Source: Nitrosopumilus piranensis (GTDB lineage Archaea; Thermoproteota; Nitrososphaeria; Nitrososphaerales; Nitrosopumilaceae). From it: a stretch of 64,000 nucleotides of DNA. The position numbers and the translations under genes are program-made. Location of the stretch: positions 682,001 through 746,000 of the forward strand of contig NZ_CP010868.1 in assembly GCF_000875775.1 (NCBI RefSeq), in the 5' to 3' direction. Shown piece by piece: positions 9,147 through 19,885 of this stretch; the stretch's first letter is position 1, and each line of letters opens with the position of its first letter. The notes under the pieces are model-generated. The model did no database searches, was not told the DNA's origin, and saw only the letters and a list, made by a program, of their open reading frames with translations.

Positions 9147-9520
9147 ACTAGATAAGATTCGTAACAAACCAATTGCTCGATAAACATAATTTTCCCTTTT
9201 GTAATTTGTCGTAGTTTTCTTTTGTATGAGAGATCCACCTTTGTTCTTCTCTGCAATAGATGAATTGTTTTTCCTGTAAGGTGTCTTCCTTTTTTATCTC
9301 TGTCAAAAAGAACTATAATTTTTTTATATTTTGAAACAGAATCAGTAAAATTGATCATACCCCCAAACTTGTAAAATTCTAAAATTTTTCCTTGATACCC
9401 TAACTTTCTTAGTGCATCGCAATCTCTTTTTCCTTCAACAACTACAACACCGTCAATTACAGAATTTAATTGAGAAATAAAATTTTGCAGTTCTGAAATT
9501 TCCTGTTCTGTTACAAGCAC
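9143..9520 (-). CDS. Small stand-alone Toprim-domain protein
   Basis: 125 residues, nearly all Toprim fold: the acidic strand VVVEGKRDCDAL near residue 26 (catalytic Glu) and the DxD element LFDRDKKGRHLTGK near residue 70. Toprim domains coordinate Mg2+ for phosphodiester chemistry in primases, topoisomerases, OLD nucleases and RNase M5. This resembles the small archaeal RNase M5/DnaG-like Toprim proteins; its substrate is unknown. A conserved basic tail follows the Toprim part. A longer Toprim enzyme, DnaG, is encoded 6 kb away. Convergent with gdhA, sharing four bases. Confidence 0.8.
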   Translation of the reverse strand: MLVTEQEISELQNFISQLNSVIDGVVVVEGKRDCDALRKLGYQGKILEFYKFGGMINFTDSVSKYKKIIVLFDRDKKGRHLTGKTIHLLQRRTKVDLSYKRKLRQITKGKIMFIEQLVCYESYLV

Positions 9521-9568
9521 ATTGTTTAATCCATTTCAACATATTAAGCACTTTTGTAAACACAAAAC

Positions 9569-10252
9569 ATGTCTGATGTATTACTTGTACAAAACACAAG
9601 AATTGAAGGCTCTGGTTATCTTGGAGATCTTCTAAAAACAGATGGATTTCACATTACATCAATTAATGCAAAACATGAATCAATACCTGACAAGAATTTT
9701 TCACTTGTTGTAATTTTAGGAGCCCCTGAAAGTGCGAATGATGATTTACCTTATCTTAAAGCAGAACAACAATTAATCAAAAACTCTGTTGAAAAAGACA
9801 TTCCTGTTTTAGGAATATGTTTGGGTTCTCAATTAATTGCAAAAACATTTGGAGGTAAAGTATATTCTGGCACAAAAACAGAAATTGGCTTTTACAATGA
9901 TTTGAAAATAAACAATAAATCAACACTCTTTTCAGGATTCAGTAACCCATTTACTGTATTTCATTGGCATGGAGATACGTTTGATTTGCCTGATGATGCA
10001 GTCAGATTGGCCTCATCTGAGTATTACCAAAACCAAGCGTTTCAATACAAGAGTGCTGTGGGATTGCAATTTCATATCGAAGTAAATGAAGAGATGGTAA
10101 ATCTTTGGCTTGATAACACTGAAGAAAAGATAAAACAGATTCCTGGAATTAATCCTCAAAAAATCCGTTCAGACATTAATGAAAATATTTCAATTGTAAA
10201 ATCAAATATGGAGAATTTTTACAATAATTACAAATCAGAATTTCATCTTTGA
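9569..10252 (+). CDS. Class I glutamine amidotransferase-like protein
   Basis: 227 residues with the GATase triad: nucleophile Cys in LGICLGSQLIA near residue 88, and His plus Glu in GLQFHIEVNEEM near residues 170-177. This stand-alone type resembles the GuaA-like amidotransferase domain and the YebR/GMP-synthase-related group. Which acceptor enzyme receives the ammonia, or whether it hydrolyses a gamma-glutamyl compound instead, is not shown. The FHWHGDTFDLP segment is typical of the stand-alone subgroup. It lies 40 bases before the acyl-CoA synthetase gene, which has its own TATA-like box. Confidence 0.85.
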   Translation: MSDVLLVQNTRIEGSGYLGDLLKTDGFHITSINAKHESIPDKNFSLVVILGAPESANDDLPYLKAEQQLIKNSVEKDIPVLGICLGSQLIAKTFGGKVYSGTKTEIGFYNDLKINNKSTLFSGFSNPFTVFHWHGDTFDLPDDAVRLASSEYYQNQAFQYKSAVGLQFHIEVNEEMVNLWLDNTEEKIKQIPGINPQKIRSDINENISIVKSNMENFYNNYKSEFHL

Positions 10253-12412
<2,160 letters not shown>

Positions 12413-12439
12413 ATAACATTTAAGTCTCGCATGGCTTGA

Positions 12440-13210
<771 letters not shown>

Positions 13211-13252
13211 CTATTTCCTATCTCCCTCTTATTTTATTACAAAAGTTTGATT

Positions 13253-13777
13253 CTATGATACTGTAACTAATCCTACTCTCCAAGGATGGAATGAGCAGTA
13301 GTATTTGTAAACTCCTTCATCATCAAATGTAAACTCAAATCTGTCTCCTGTATTTAGTGGGGGACTGTTAAACAACTGAATGACCTTTCCCTTTGCATCT
13401 ATACTTTGGATATTGTGAGGTACTGAATCATCATTTACCCATGTAACTGTGGTTCCTGCTGGAATCTCTAGATTCAATGGTGAGTAAAACCCTGCACCAG
13501 TTACATCAAAGTTACCATTTGGAATTATGATTTGTGAATTAACTGCTTGTGGAATTGGTTCCACAATACTATCTAACACAATCACTTTGTTTTCAATCAA
13601 AAATTTTATCATATTAAGAAATTCACCCTCAGAAACAATTCCCTCGCCATACCATAATGCTGTATTTTTTACCCATTCAGGAACAGATTCTGCATTTGCA
13701 AAATTAATAGAAAGAGAAACTATTGAAATCGAAAAGACCAAAATTAAAACAGATGCAACTTTTGGCAAACGATTCAT
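13253..13777 (-). CDS. Exported cupredoxin-domain protein with altered axial ligand
   Basis: 174 residues from the ATG at 13777. The signal peptide ends near FANA. A helical module (PEWVKNTALWYGEGIVSEGE) follows, then a plastocyanin-like domain with first His in DDSVPHNIQS and the Cys-His loop YYCSFHPWRVG. The axial Met expected in HPWM is Arg here, so a normal type 1 copper site may be absent or changed. The start at 13777 is chosen over an in-frame ATG at 13795 because CCTATAAATC (13799-13808) lies at about -27 from it and the resulting signal peptide is cleaner. Possible extracytoplasmic electron carrier. Confidence 0.85.
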   Translation of the reverse strand: MNRLPKVASVLILVFSISIVSLSINFANAESVPEWVKNTALWYGEGIVSEGEFLNMIKFLIENKVIVLDSIVEPIPQAVNSQIIIPNGNFDVTGAGFYSPLNLEIPAGTTVTWVNDDSVPHNIQSIDAKGKVIQLFNSPPLNTGDRFEFTFDDEGVYKYYCSFHPWRVGLVTVS

Positions 13778-13798
13778 ACTGCATGTAAAATTCAATGT

Positions 13799-13808
13799 GA
13801 TTTATAGG
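13799..13808 (-). promoter_or_regulatory. TATA-like box of the cupredoxin gene
   Basis: Minus-strand TCCTATAAAT ends 21 bases and is centred about 27 bases before the ATG at 13777. The ATG at 13795 would be too close, so the box decides the start. Confidence 0.55.
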
Positions 13809-13872
13809 ATTTGTGTGCAGTGTCTTGCAATGTGTACTGCTTCATTTTATCTCATTATCTCATATGATAATC

Positions 13873-14214
13873 ATGCAAGAATTAATCCAAACAAGAAAAA
13901 TAATGGACGATGAAAGAAAGCAAGTAATTTTAGAAGTCATAGCTGACAAATATTGCAAACAAATCCTCCATGATACACTAGAAAAACCAAAATCTGCAAT
14001 GGAGTTATCTAGTGATAAAAAAATCCCAATTAGTACCGTATACAGAAGATTGCAAACCCTATATGATGCAAAATTACTTGCAATCTCTGGCTCCATAAAT
14101 GAGGATGGAAAAAAATACTTCCTTTACAAGAGTAAGGTAAAATCAATCTCTCTTCAATGCAATCTGGAAGAAACCACCATTGAGATTGTTCCTAACTCGT
14201 CTAGCACGAGTTAA
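13873..14214 (+). CDS. Winged-helix regulator, ArsR/MarR-like
   Basis: About 113 residues. Helix-turn-helix region: YCKQILHDTLEKPKSAMELS then ISTVYRRLQTLYDAKLLAI, a classic recognition helix, and a beta wing with GKKYFLYKSKV. In-frame ATGs occur at 13864, 13873 and 13903. ATTTTAT at 13844-13850 lies 26 bases before 13873, so that start is favoured. The C-terminal strand carries LQCNLEETTIEIVP, perhaps a small dimer or sensor segment. It diverges from the cupredoxin gene and is a candidate regulator of it or of the following RHH gene. Confidence 0.78.
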   Translation: MQELIQTRKIMDDERKQVILEVIADKYCKQILHDTLEKPKSAMELSSDKKIPISTVYRRLQTLYDAKLLAISGSINEDGKKYFLYKSKVKSISLQCNLEETTIEIVPNSSSTS

Positions 14215-14246
14215 CTATCATTTTATAACTGAAAAACCAAAACATC

Positions 14247-14843
14247 ATGAAAGAAAAATTGGTTTCAAATAGGCAGACCCATAATCAAAAGAAAGAACCT
14301 ACTCGTAGTATTACATATAGACTACCTGAAAAATTAGTTAATGAATTAGAGACAGAAGCTACTATGAAAAGTATATCTCAAAATGTCCTTGTAAAACAAA
14401 TTCTAGAAAAGTATGTTCAATGGGACAGATTTTCAAACAAAGTAGGAATGATTCCTGTTCCAAAAGGAATCTTAGAATCTTTGGGTAGCGAACTTGATGG
14501 AAAAGATATTGATGAAATCATTACATTGATCTTTCCAATGATTAAGGACACTGTTATGTTTATCAAAGGTGGTTATGACCTTAAACGCTGTATTGAAACC
14601 TTAGAAGATTACATGAGGGCATCTGGAATGAACTCTGATCATAGAGTTGAAGGTGACAGACATATCTTTTTGATTCAGCATGAACTGGGAATGAAGTGGT
14701 CTGTTTTTACAGAACAACTCCTGACTCAAGTTTTTCGTAGTTTCCTACCTGATAAAGAATTAAAATTTCAGACAACTGATTCCACTGTAATCCTAACTAT
14801 CCGATTAGGTTCTGATTTTGATGAACATGATTATCATGATTGA
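14247..14843 (+). CDS. Ribbon-helix-helix domain protein with unknown C-terminal domain
   Basis: 198 residues. Residues 18-55 (SITYRLPEKLVNELETEATM then SISQNVLVKQILEKYV) form an Arc/MetJ-type ribbon-helix-helix DNA-binding unit. The remaining 140 residues are an alpha/beta domain (DEIITLIFPMIKDTVMFIKG; RVEGDRHIFLIQHELGMKWS) that I do not recognise by name; similar two-part proteins occur in thaumarchaea. It may be a regulator with a sensor domain. CATTTTATAA at 14219-14228 lies about 24 bases before the ATG. It starts 32 bases after the winged-helix gene, so the two may work together. Confidence 0.75.
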   Translation: MKEKLVSNRQTHNQKKEPTRSITYRLPEKLVNELETEATMKSISQNVLVKQILEKYVQWDRFSNKVGMIPVPKGILESLGSELDGKDIDEIITLIFPMIKDTVMFIKGGYDLKRCIETLEDYMRASGMNSDHRVEGDRHIFLIQHELGMKWSVFTEQLLTQVFRSFLPDKELKFQTTDSTVILTIRLGSDFDEHDYHD

Positions 14844-14887
14844 AATTCAATTAATCCTTTGAAATATCCCTTTGTATATTACTCAAC

Positions 14888-15283
14888 ATGACTTCTGATG
14901 TACTTCAGCACAAAACTCCTGTAAAAGAAATTATGAGTAATTCCGTTTTGTCTATTGATTCATCAGTTTCAGCAACTGATGCTGCAAAACTGATGGAGGA
15001 CTCTGGGGCTGGGGCAATTGTTGTTTTAGAAAATGGTTTACCTGTTGGAATTGTAACTGATAGGGATTTTGCAATAAAAATTACTGCTCACTCTTACCCT
15101 ATTGATACACCTGTTAGGCGAATAATGTCATCTCCATTGATTTCTATTGATCCTGATTCTGATCTCTGGACTGCTTCAGATTTAATGTCTACAAGAAATG
15201 TTAGAAAATTACCTGTAATTGATGATAGGGTTGTTGGTATTATTACCTCTAGTGACCTTGTCAAACATATTACTGATCACTAG
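14888..15283 (+). CDS. Two-CBS-domain protein
   Basis: 131 residues consisting of a single Bateman module: CBS1 (VKEIMSNSVLSIDSSVSATD then GLPVGIVTDRDFAIKI) and CBS2 (VRRIMSSPLISIDPDSDLWT then DRVVGIITSSDLVKHI). Such modules bind adenine nucleotides or AdoMet and signal energy state. With no catalytic domain attached it must act on a partner; none is obvious nearby. The GIVTDRDF and GIITSSDL elements after each beta strand are the usual nucleotide-contact sites. The family is strongly expanded in thaumarchaea, so the exact role cannot be guessed. Confidence 0.88.
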   Translation: MTSDVLQHKTPVKEIMSNSVLSIDSSVSATDAAKLMEDSGAGAIVVLENGLPVGIVTDRDFAIKITAHSYPIDTPVRRIMSSPLISIDPDSDLWTASDLMSTRNVRKLPVIDDRVVGIITSSDLVKHITDH

Positions 15284-15372
15284 ATTTTGGTAAAAAGTAG
15301 CAATATTCTTTTATTCCTAGTGTGTTGGGTTGGAAAAGCTTATTATATTTAAAAACTACTTTTTTGTTCATT

Positions 15373-15723
15373 ATGGCAACTGAACAAACACAAAAGATGA
15401 TCACAGTTACTGCAAAAGCAGCTGAGAAAATCAAAGAATTCATGAAAGAAGAAGCAGAATCTCCTGAATACCTTAGGGTATATGTTCAAGGTGGAGGCTG
15501 TTCTGGTTTATCTTACGGAATGGGCTTTGAAAAAGCACCAGAAGAAGATGACATAGTCATGGAAGAAAATGGTGTAAAACTTCTAGTTGACAGTTACAGC
15601 GTTGACCATCTACAAGGTGCAAACGTTGACTATATTGAAAGCCTAATGGGTTCTGGATTTAAGATTAACAATCCAAATGTTACAAAATCCTGTTCATGCG
15701 GTCATTCATTTAGTACTGAATAA
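15373..15723 (+). CDS. Iron-sulfur cluster assembly protein, IscA/HesB/ErpA family
   Basis: 116 residues from the ATG at 15373. The three conserved cysteines are present: one in VQGGGCSGLSYG and two in the C-terminal KSCSCGHSF. A-type carriers bind and hand over [4Fe-4S] or [2Fe-2S] clusters; clients here could include quinolinate synthase and the radical-SAM methylthiotransferase encoded in the same window (inference). An in-frame ATG at 15322 exists, but TTATTATATTTAAAA at 15339-15353 sits about 27 bases before 15373 and overlaps the would-be upstream coding part, which favours the shorter protein. Confidence 0.92.
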   Translation: MATEQTQKMITVTAKAAEKIKEFMKEEAESPEYLRVYVQGGGCSGLSYGMGFEKAPEEDDIVMEENGVKLLVDSYSVDHLQGANVDYIESLMGSGFKINNPNVTKSCSCGHSFSTE

Positions 15724-15876
15724 ACACACCATCATTTTTCATTTTTACATTATCTAGCGCTTGCAATGCAGGCAGATTTTTTGACTGATTTTAGTTTTTT
15801 AATGCAAAATTTTGCGATACCCTCATATATCGAATACAGAGAGTCAAAATATGATAATTAAGGAGATGAATAATTT

Positions 15877-17019
15877 ATGCCTCAATCAGGAATTGTCAAA
15901 TATCATGTTAAACTTTCCTATGAAGTTGATGGGCTCGTTGAAAGGGCAGATATAATCGGAGCCATCTTTGGCCAAACAGAAGGACTGTTAGGCCCTGAGA
16001 TGAATCTGAATGAACTGCAACGAGTTTCTAAAGTAGGTCGCATTGAAGTAAGTGCAAGAACTACTGCAAACACTACTGCTGGTGATGCATTAATTCCTAT
16101 GAGTACTGATATTGATACTTGTGCATTAATTGCAGCAGGAATTGAAAGCATTGACAAAGTAGGTCCATTTGATTGCAAATTCACACTAGAAGCAATTGAT
16201 GATGTACGTGCTGCAAAGAAAGACGATATTGTAAGACGTGCAAAAGAGATTAAGCAAAAGTGGGCAACTAAAACTGTCAGTGAAGGAGAAACTATGCTAA
16301 ATGATGTTCATCAAGGTGATTCTAAAAAATTATCTACATATGGGCCCTCTAAACTTACTTGCAGTTCTGGTCTTGCTGATTCTAATTGGGTAATTTTAGT
16401 TGAGGGACGAGCAGATGTAATCAACCTTCTCAGAGCTGGATATGATAATGCTCTTGCAATTGAAGGTGCAAAAATTGATGAATCTATCAAAGAATTATGT
16501 AACTCTAAAGATACTGTTGTAGCATTCTTAGATGGTGATAGGTCAGGTGGATTTATTCTCAAAGAACTCAAATCAGTTGTTCCAATTGACTATGAACTAA
16601 GAGCTGATAATGATGTTGAAGTTGAAGAATTAACTCCTCAAAGAATTGATGAAATTCTAAGTCCTATTGCTGAAGAAATTAAGGGTGGAAAACCAACAGC
16701 CTCGCTCAAAAGCGAAGATGATAAACCTCTTGCTGAAATGGCATCAAAAGTTTTTCCAACTCTAAATGAAACTCTTGAAGCAGTTGCACTTGATGCTGAC
16801 AATAATGAAATCTTCAAAGTTCCAATAAGTGAGGTAGTTAGTAAACTCTCAACTCAGTCTGGAATCAAATATCTCTTACTAGATGGAATCATCACTCAGA
16901 GACTTTTAGAGGGTGCCAAAAACGCAGGAATTGAATGTGTCATTGGACACCGGGTAGCTAAATTGTCAAACTCTGATGGAATGACCCTCAAAACATTCGG
17001 TGACTTGGGCGTAGCATAG
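15877..17019 (+). CDS. dnaG: Archaeal DnaG-type primase
   Basis: 380 residues. The N-terminal domain of archaeal DnaG (IVKYHVKLSYEVDGLVERAD then IFGQTEGLLGPEMNL) leads into a Toprim domain with catalytic Glu in ILVEGRADVINLL near residue 178 and the DxD pair in FLDGDRSGGFIL near residue 220. Archaeal DnaG makes RNA primers in vitro and is also a known exosome subunit, so it may serve RNA decay as well as replication. TCATATATCG at 15822-15831 is a likely TATA box, and AAGGAGATG (15860-15868) is a Shine-Dalgarno-like sequence 8 bases before the ATG, unlike many leaderless genes here. Confidence 0.93.
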   Translation: MPQSGIVKYHVKLSYEVDGLVERADIIGAIFGQTEGLLGPEMNLNELQRVSKVGRIEVSARTTANTTAGDALIPMSTDIDTCALIAAGIESIDKVGPFDCKFTLEAIDDVRAAKKDDIVRRAKEIKQKWATKTVSEGETMLNDVHQGDSKKLSTYGPSKLTCSSGLADSNWVILVEGRADVINLLRAGYDNALAIEGAKIDESIKELCNSKDTVVAFLDGDRSGGFILKELKSVVPIDYELRADNDVEVEELTPQRIDEILSPIAEEIKGGKPTASLKSEDDKPLAEMASKVFPTLNETLEAVALDADNNEIFKVPISEVVSKLSTQSGIKYLLLDGIITQRLLEGAKNAGIECVIGHRVAKLSNSDGMTLKTFGDLGVA

Positions 17020-17027
17020 GATCTTAG

Positions 17028-17711
17028 ATGCCTGAACTAAAAATTCAGCACATCCTAACACTATCTTATCTTTTATCTAAAGGTGCAAAACACAACTATG
17101 TTACAATCACAACATCGTCTCTTGGAAAAAATATTAAGAAATCCCAACAATCTGCATCAAAACATCTGCTTGAATTAGAGCAAAACCAATTCATTGACAG
17201 AATCATAAGTGGAAGAAACATCTCTGTAAAGATTACCTCAAAAGGTTTTTCTGAAATGGTAAAACTATCTGCAATTTTACAAAAAAGCTTAGACTCTTTT
17301 CCTTCTCACATTGAACTGAAAGGAACTTTAATTTCTGGAATGGGCGAAGGCGCATACTACATGGGGCTAAAAGGATACACAAAACAATTCAAATCAAAAA
17401 TTGGTTATATTCCGTTTCCGGGAACTCTTAATGTAAGGCTAGATCAAAAAATTCATCAAGAAGCAATTAAGCAGTTTGAAACTTTGGATGGGATTAAAAT
17501 TAAGAGCTTCTCAGATGAAAAGCGAACATATGGGTGGGTTAAATGCTTCCCTGCGAAATTAAACAATTCAATTAATTGTGATTTGATTTTGCTTGAACGC
17601 ACACATCACGATAATTCTGTAATTGAATTGATATCCAAATCCTGTTTGCGAAAAACTGCAAAATTAAAAGATGGCTCTAAAGTGACAATTAAGATTCCTG
17701 TTAACATATAA
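17028..17711 (+). CDS. ribK: CTP-dependent riboflavin kinase with N-terminal winged helix
   Basis: 227 residues. Residues 1-90 form a winged helix (LGKNIKKSQQSASKHLLELE as recognition region) and about 95-227 the RFK domain: GTLISGMGEGAYYMGLKGY and IGYIPFPGTLNVRL are the signature loops of the archaeal CTP-using kinase. It makes FMN from riboflavin. The fused DNA-binding domain is known in several archaeal RibK proteins and suggests flavin-responsive regulation. It follows dnaG after eight bases, probably in one transcript. FAD synthetase, the next enzyme of the pathway, is encoded convergently 0.5 kb further on. Confidence 0.92.
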   Translation: MPELKIQHILTLSYLLSKGAKHNYVTITTSSLGKNIKKSQQSASKHLLELEQNQFIDRIISGRNISVKITSKGFSEMVKLSAILQKSLDSFPSHIELKGTLISGMGEGAYYMGLKGYTKQFKSKIGYIPFPGTLNVRLDQKIHQEAIKQFETLDGIKIKSFSDEKRTYGWVKCFPAKLNNSINCDLILLERTHHDNSVIELISKSCLRKTAKLKDGSKVTIKIPVNI

Positions 17712-17750
17712 CCAAAAACTGATTAAGCCCGTCATTATAGAAAATAATGT

Positions 17751-18185
17751 TTGATTAAACAAATTACAGTTGCTATAATTACTCCAACTCATGACAAGAA
17801 ATCTTTTGAGCTTGGATTACAACTAGCAAAGAAATTAGAATGTCCTCTTTCTATAATTGAGTGCTTTTATCAAAAACCCCCAACATTTCATTTCTTTGAA
17901 ACTAAAACAGATAAGATTGCTTTACAAAAAAGAAAAGATCAAATCAAAAATGAACTTTCTAAATGGGAAAAAATTGCACAAAAAGAAAATGTTCCAATTA
18001 CAACCAAATTTGCCTTGACTGATTCTATTGCCCATTGGATTATAGATTATGTTATTGAAAATAAAGTTGGTTTACTTATTGTAGATTATCCAAAGTTGTC
18101 CATGACTGAATCCACTCTTTATGATGATATAATCAATACAATTCATCACAAAGCAAAATGCCATGTTTTAACAGCTAAGCAGTAA
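17751..18185 (+). CDS. Universal stress protein (UspA) family
   Basis: 144 residues with the USP alpha/beta fold: the first strand KQITVAIITPTHDKKSFELG, a long mid helix rich in Lys and Gln, and HWIIDYVIENKVGLLIVDYP before the last strand. The ATP-binding GxxGxxxxxxxxG(S/T) loop near the C-terminus is not evident (SMTESTLYDDIINTIHHKAK occupies it), so it is probably a non-ATP-binding USP. Start is TTG, with GATTAAG at about 17721-17727 near -27. Role unknown; nothing in the context links it to a specific stress. Confidence 0.75.
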   Translation: MIKQITVAIITPTHDKKSFELGLQLAKKLECPLSIIECFYQKPPTFHFFETKTDKIALQKRKDQIKNELSKWEKIAQKENVPITTKFALTDSIAHWIIDYVIENKVGLLIVDYPKLSMTESTLYDDIINTIHHKAKCHVLTAKQ

Positions 18186-18186
18186 C

Positions 18187-18804
18187 CTAAATTCCGTGAA
18201 TTGATTCCCCGTATTCTTTTTGAATTTTTGAACTAGAGCTTTCTGGAATTGGAGATTGCAATCTTGCAACTCTTGCATCAAGATTAATTCTTTTACAACC
18301 ATCTGTGATGAATTTCTCTTGGTGAACTTGATCATATCCTAGTGCAATTATTTCTGGTCTCACATTATTTACAGTCTTGAAAATGTCATCTTCTTGCCCA
18401 ATTAAGCAAAGGTCTACCATTGATAATGAATTCACCAATTCTTTTCTTTGTTCTTGAGAATGTAGTGGCTTTCGCTTCTTCATTTTTACTGCAGTGTTAT
18501 CTGTGGCAACTACCACTACAAGAATATCTCCTAATGCTTTTGCAGAATTGAGTGTATGGATGTGCCCTGGATGAATGATATCAAAAACTCCTCCAGCTAG
18601 GACCACTTGTAATGCATTTCTTCCTAACTCTGTGAGTGTGTTTCCGTCTTCTTCAAGAAATTGATTTTTAACCAATTCATCGATTTTGGATTTTATTTCA
18701 TCATCTGAAATAATGGTTTTTTCTTTAATTTTTTCAATTGGTTTTGTGCCTTCAATTTGACATACATACAATATAGAAAGAATTATTTTTTGATTTTGTT
18801 CCAA
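18187..18804 (-). CDS. ribL: FAD synthetase (archaeal RibL-type cytidylyltransferase fold) with HTH domain
   Basis: 205 residues. About residues 1-70 form a winged-helix-like domain; the rest is a nucleotidyltransferase with the HxGH motif in GGVFDIIHPGHIHTL and the C-terminal SSSSKI motif. Archaeal RibL adenylates FMN to FAD. The related glycerol-phosphate cytidylyltransferases share the fold, but the GYDQ segment near residue 156 and the nearby ribK support the flavin role. The order of an HTH plus an enzyme domain mirrors the neighbouring RibK. It lies 43 bases downstream of dphB on the same strand. Confidence 0.88.
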   Translation of the reverse strand: MEQNQKIILSILYVCQIEGTKPIEKIKEKTIISDDEIKSKIDELVKNQFLEEDGNTLTELGRNALQVVLAGGVFDIIHPGHIHTLNSAKALGDILVVVVATDNTAVKMKKRKPLHSQEQRKELVNSLSMVDLCLIGQEDDIFKTVNNVRPEIIALGYDQVHQEKFITDGCKRINLDARVARLQSPIPESSSSKIQKEYGESIHGI

Positions 18805-18847
18805 TATTTCTTTTAATCTTCTCCCTCTCTTTAATTCATCGCTAAAA

Positions 18848-19885
18848 TTACATCTTAGGATCTAGGCCTTTTGCCAACCTTAACGCATCCACCAATCCAT
18901 CTGCATACCCGATACTTAGAATGGCCACTTCATCTTGTCCATCTTCTAGGAATTTTTCTGCGTCTTTAACATACAATTCTGCATTCTCTAAAATTGTCTG
19001 AAATTCTTTTTGATCCTTGTAATATGGTTCAACTTCTTCTAGTGCCTCTCTTACCATTGGAACATATTTTTCCATCATCTGAACAGAAATCTTTCTTGTT
19101 TTCTCAGAATTATCAAAGGGCTCGTCATCGCATTTGCCCAAAACTTTCAATGCATCTGATTCTGTAAAGTGTAACCTACCTGGAATTATTACTGTGTGTG
19201 GAGGCTTACCAAAATCTCTCTTTTTCAGGCTCGAAATTTTACCTGAAATTATTTCCTGATCCTTGAATCCAATTCTTGATGCAACTATGGCAAAAGTTGA
19301 TGGACTGATTACTTTTCTTCGTTGTCCTTTTTCAGTTTCTAATAAACCATTTAATGCATCTTTAGGATCTAAGAAAAAATCTTTGTCTTGATTAAACTCT
19401 AAAAGAAGTACTGTATGATTCCCCTCGATCACATTTTTGTAAATTACATAGTATGGTGTTGTAAGTGATTTCATTTCACTCATTATTGTGGCGATTCTAC
19501 CAACCTTGTAAAAATGTAAACCGCATTCACCAATCATTGAAGTTAATGATGATGATGCGTGAATAGAATGTGTTTTTATTTTTTCTTTAATTGCTCTTTC
19601 TCGTAATTCAATATGTGTTGTTGCAATGTATGGATCCCCATATGATAATAGAACGACTTTCTTTTTCTTTGCACTCTCTAAAATCTCATTTCCATCTTCT
19701 ACTAACCATCTCTTTGCTGGTTTGAATTCTCCCTTTGTTACATTTTTAATTTTAATTAAATCTGATTTTCCAATAGGACTTGTAAACTGTTCAAGATATA
19801 CGATATCTGCTTTTGCTAAAACATCAATTGCTTCATTAGGAATTGATTTGAATCCTGAGATTCCTAAACCTACAAACCACAGCAT
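18848..19885 (-). CDS. dphB: Diphthine synthase fused to a C-terminal DUF357 domain
   Basis: 345 residues, about 80 more than usual DphB. Residues 1-260 are the tetrapyrrole-methylase-fold DphB: LWFVGLGISGFKSIPNEAID at the start, LSYGDPYIATTHIELRERAI, and the VIPGRLHFTESDAL end. It methylates the modified His of elongation factor 2 on the way to diphthamide. The last 75 residues (MEKYVPMVREALEEVEPYYK and AILSIGYADGLVDALRLAKG) match DUF357, a helical-hairpin domain usually encoded separately. The start shares one base with the end of lysK (TAATG arrangement). Confidence 0.88.
   Translation of the reverse strand: MLWFVGLGISGFKSIPNEAIDVLAKADIVYLEQFTSPIGKSDLIKIKNVTKGEFKPAKRWLVEDGNEILESAKKKKVVLLSYGDPYIATTHIELRERAIKEKIKTHSIHASSSLTSMIGECGLHFYKVGRIATIMSEMKSLTTPYYVIYKNVIEGNHTVLLLEFNQDKDFFLDPKDALNGLLETEKGQRRKVISPSTFAIVASRIGFKDQEIISGKISSLKKRDFGKPPHTVIIPGRLHFTESDALKVLGKCDDEPFDNSEKTRKISVQMMEKYVPMVREALEEVEPYYKDQKEFQTILENAELYVKDAEKFLEDGQDEVAILSIGYADGLVDALRLAKGLDPKM

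Noticed and set aside
15753-15860. 31-codon frame in the gap before dnaG
   Set aside because: It runs over the likely TATA box of dnaG and has no ligand or membrane pattern; probably chance.
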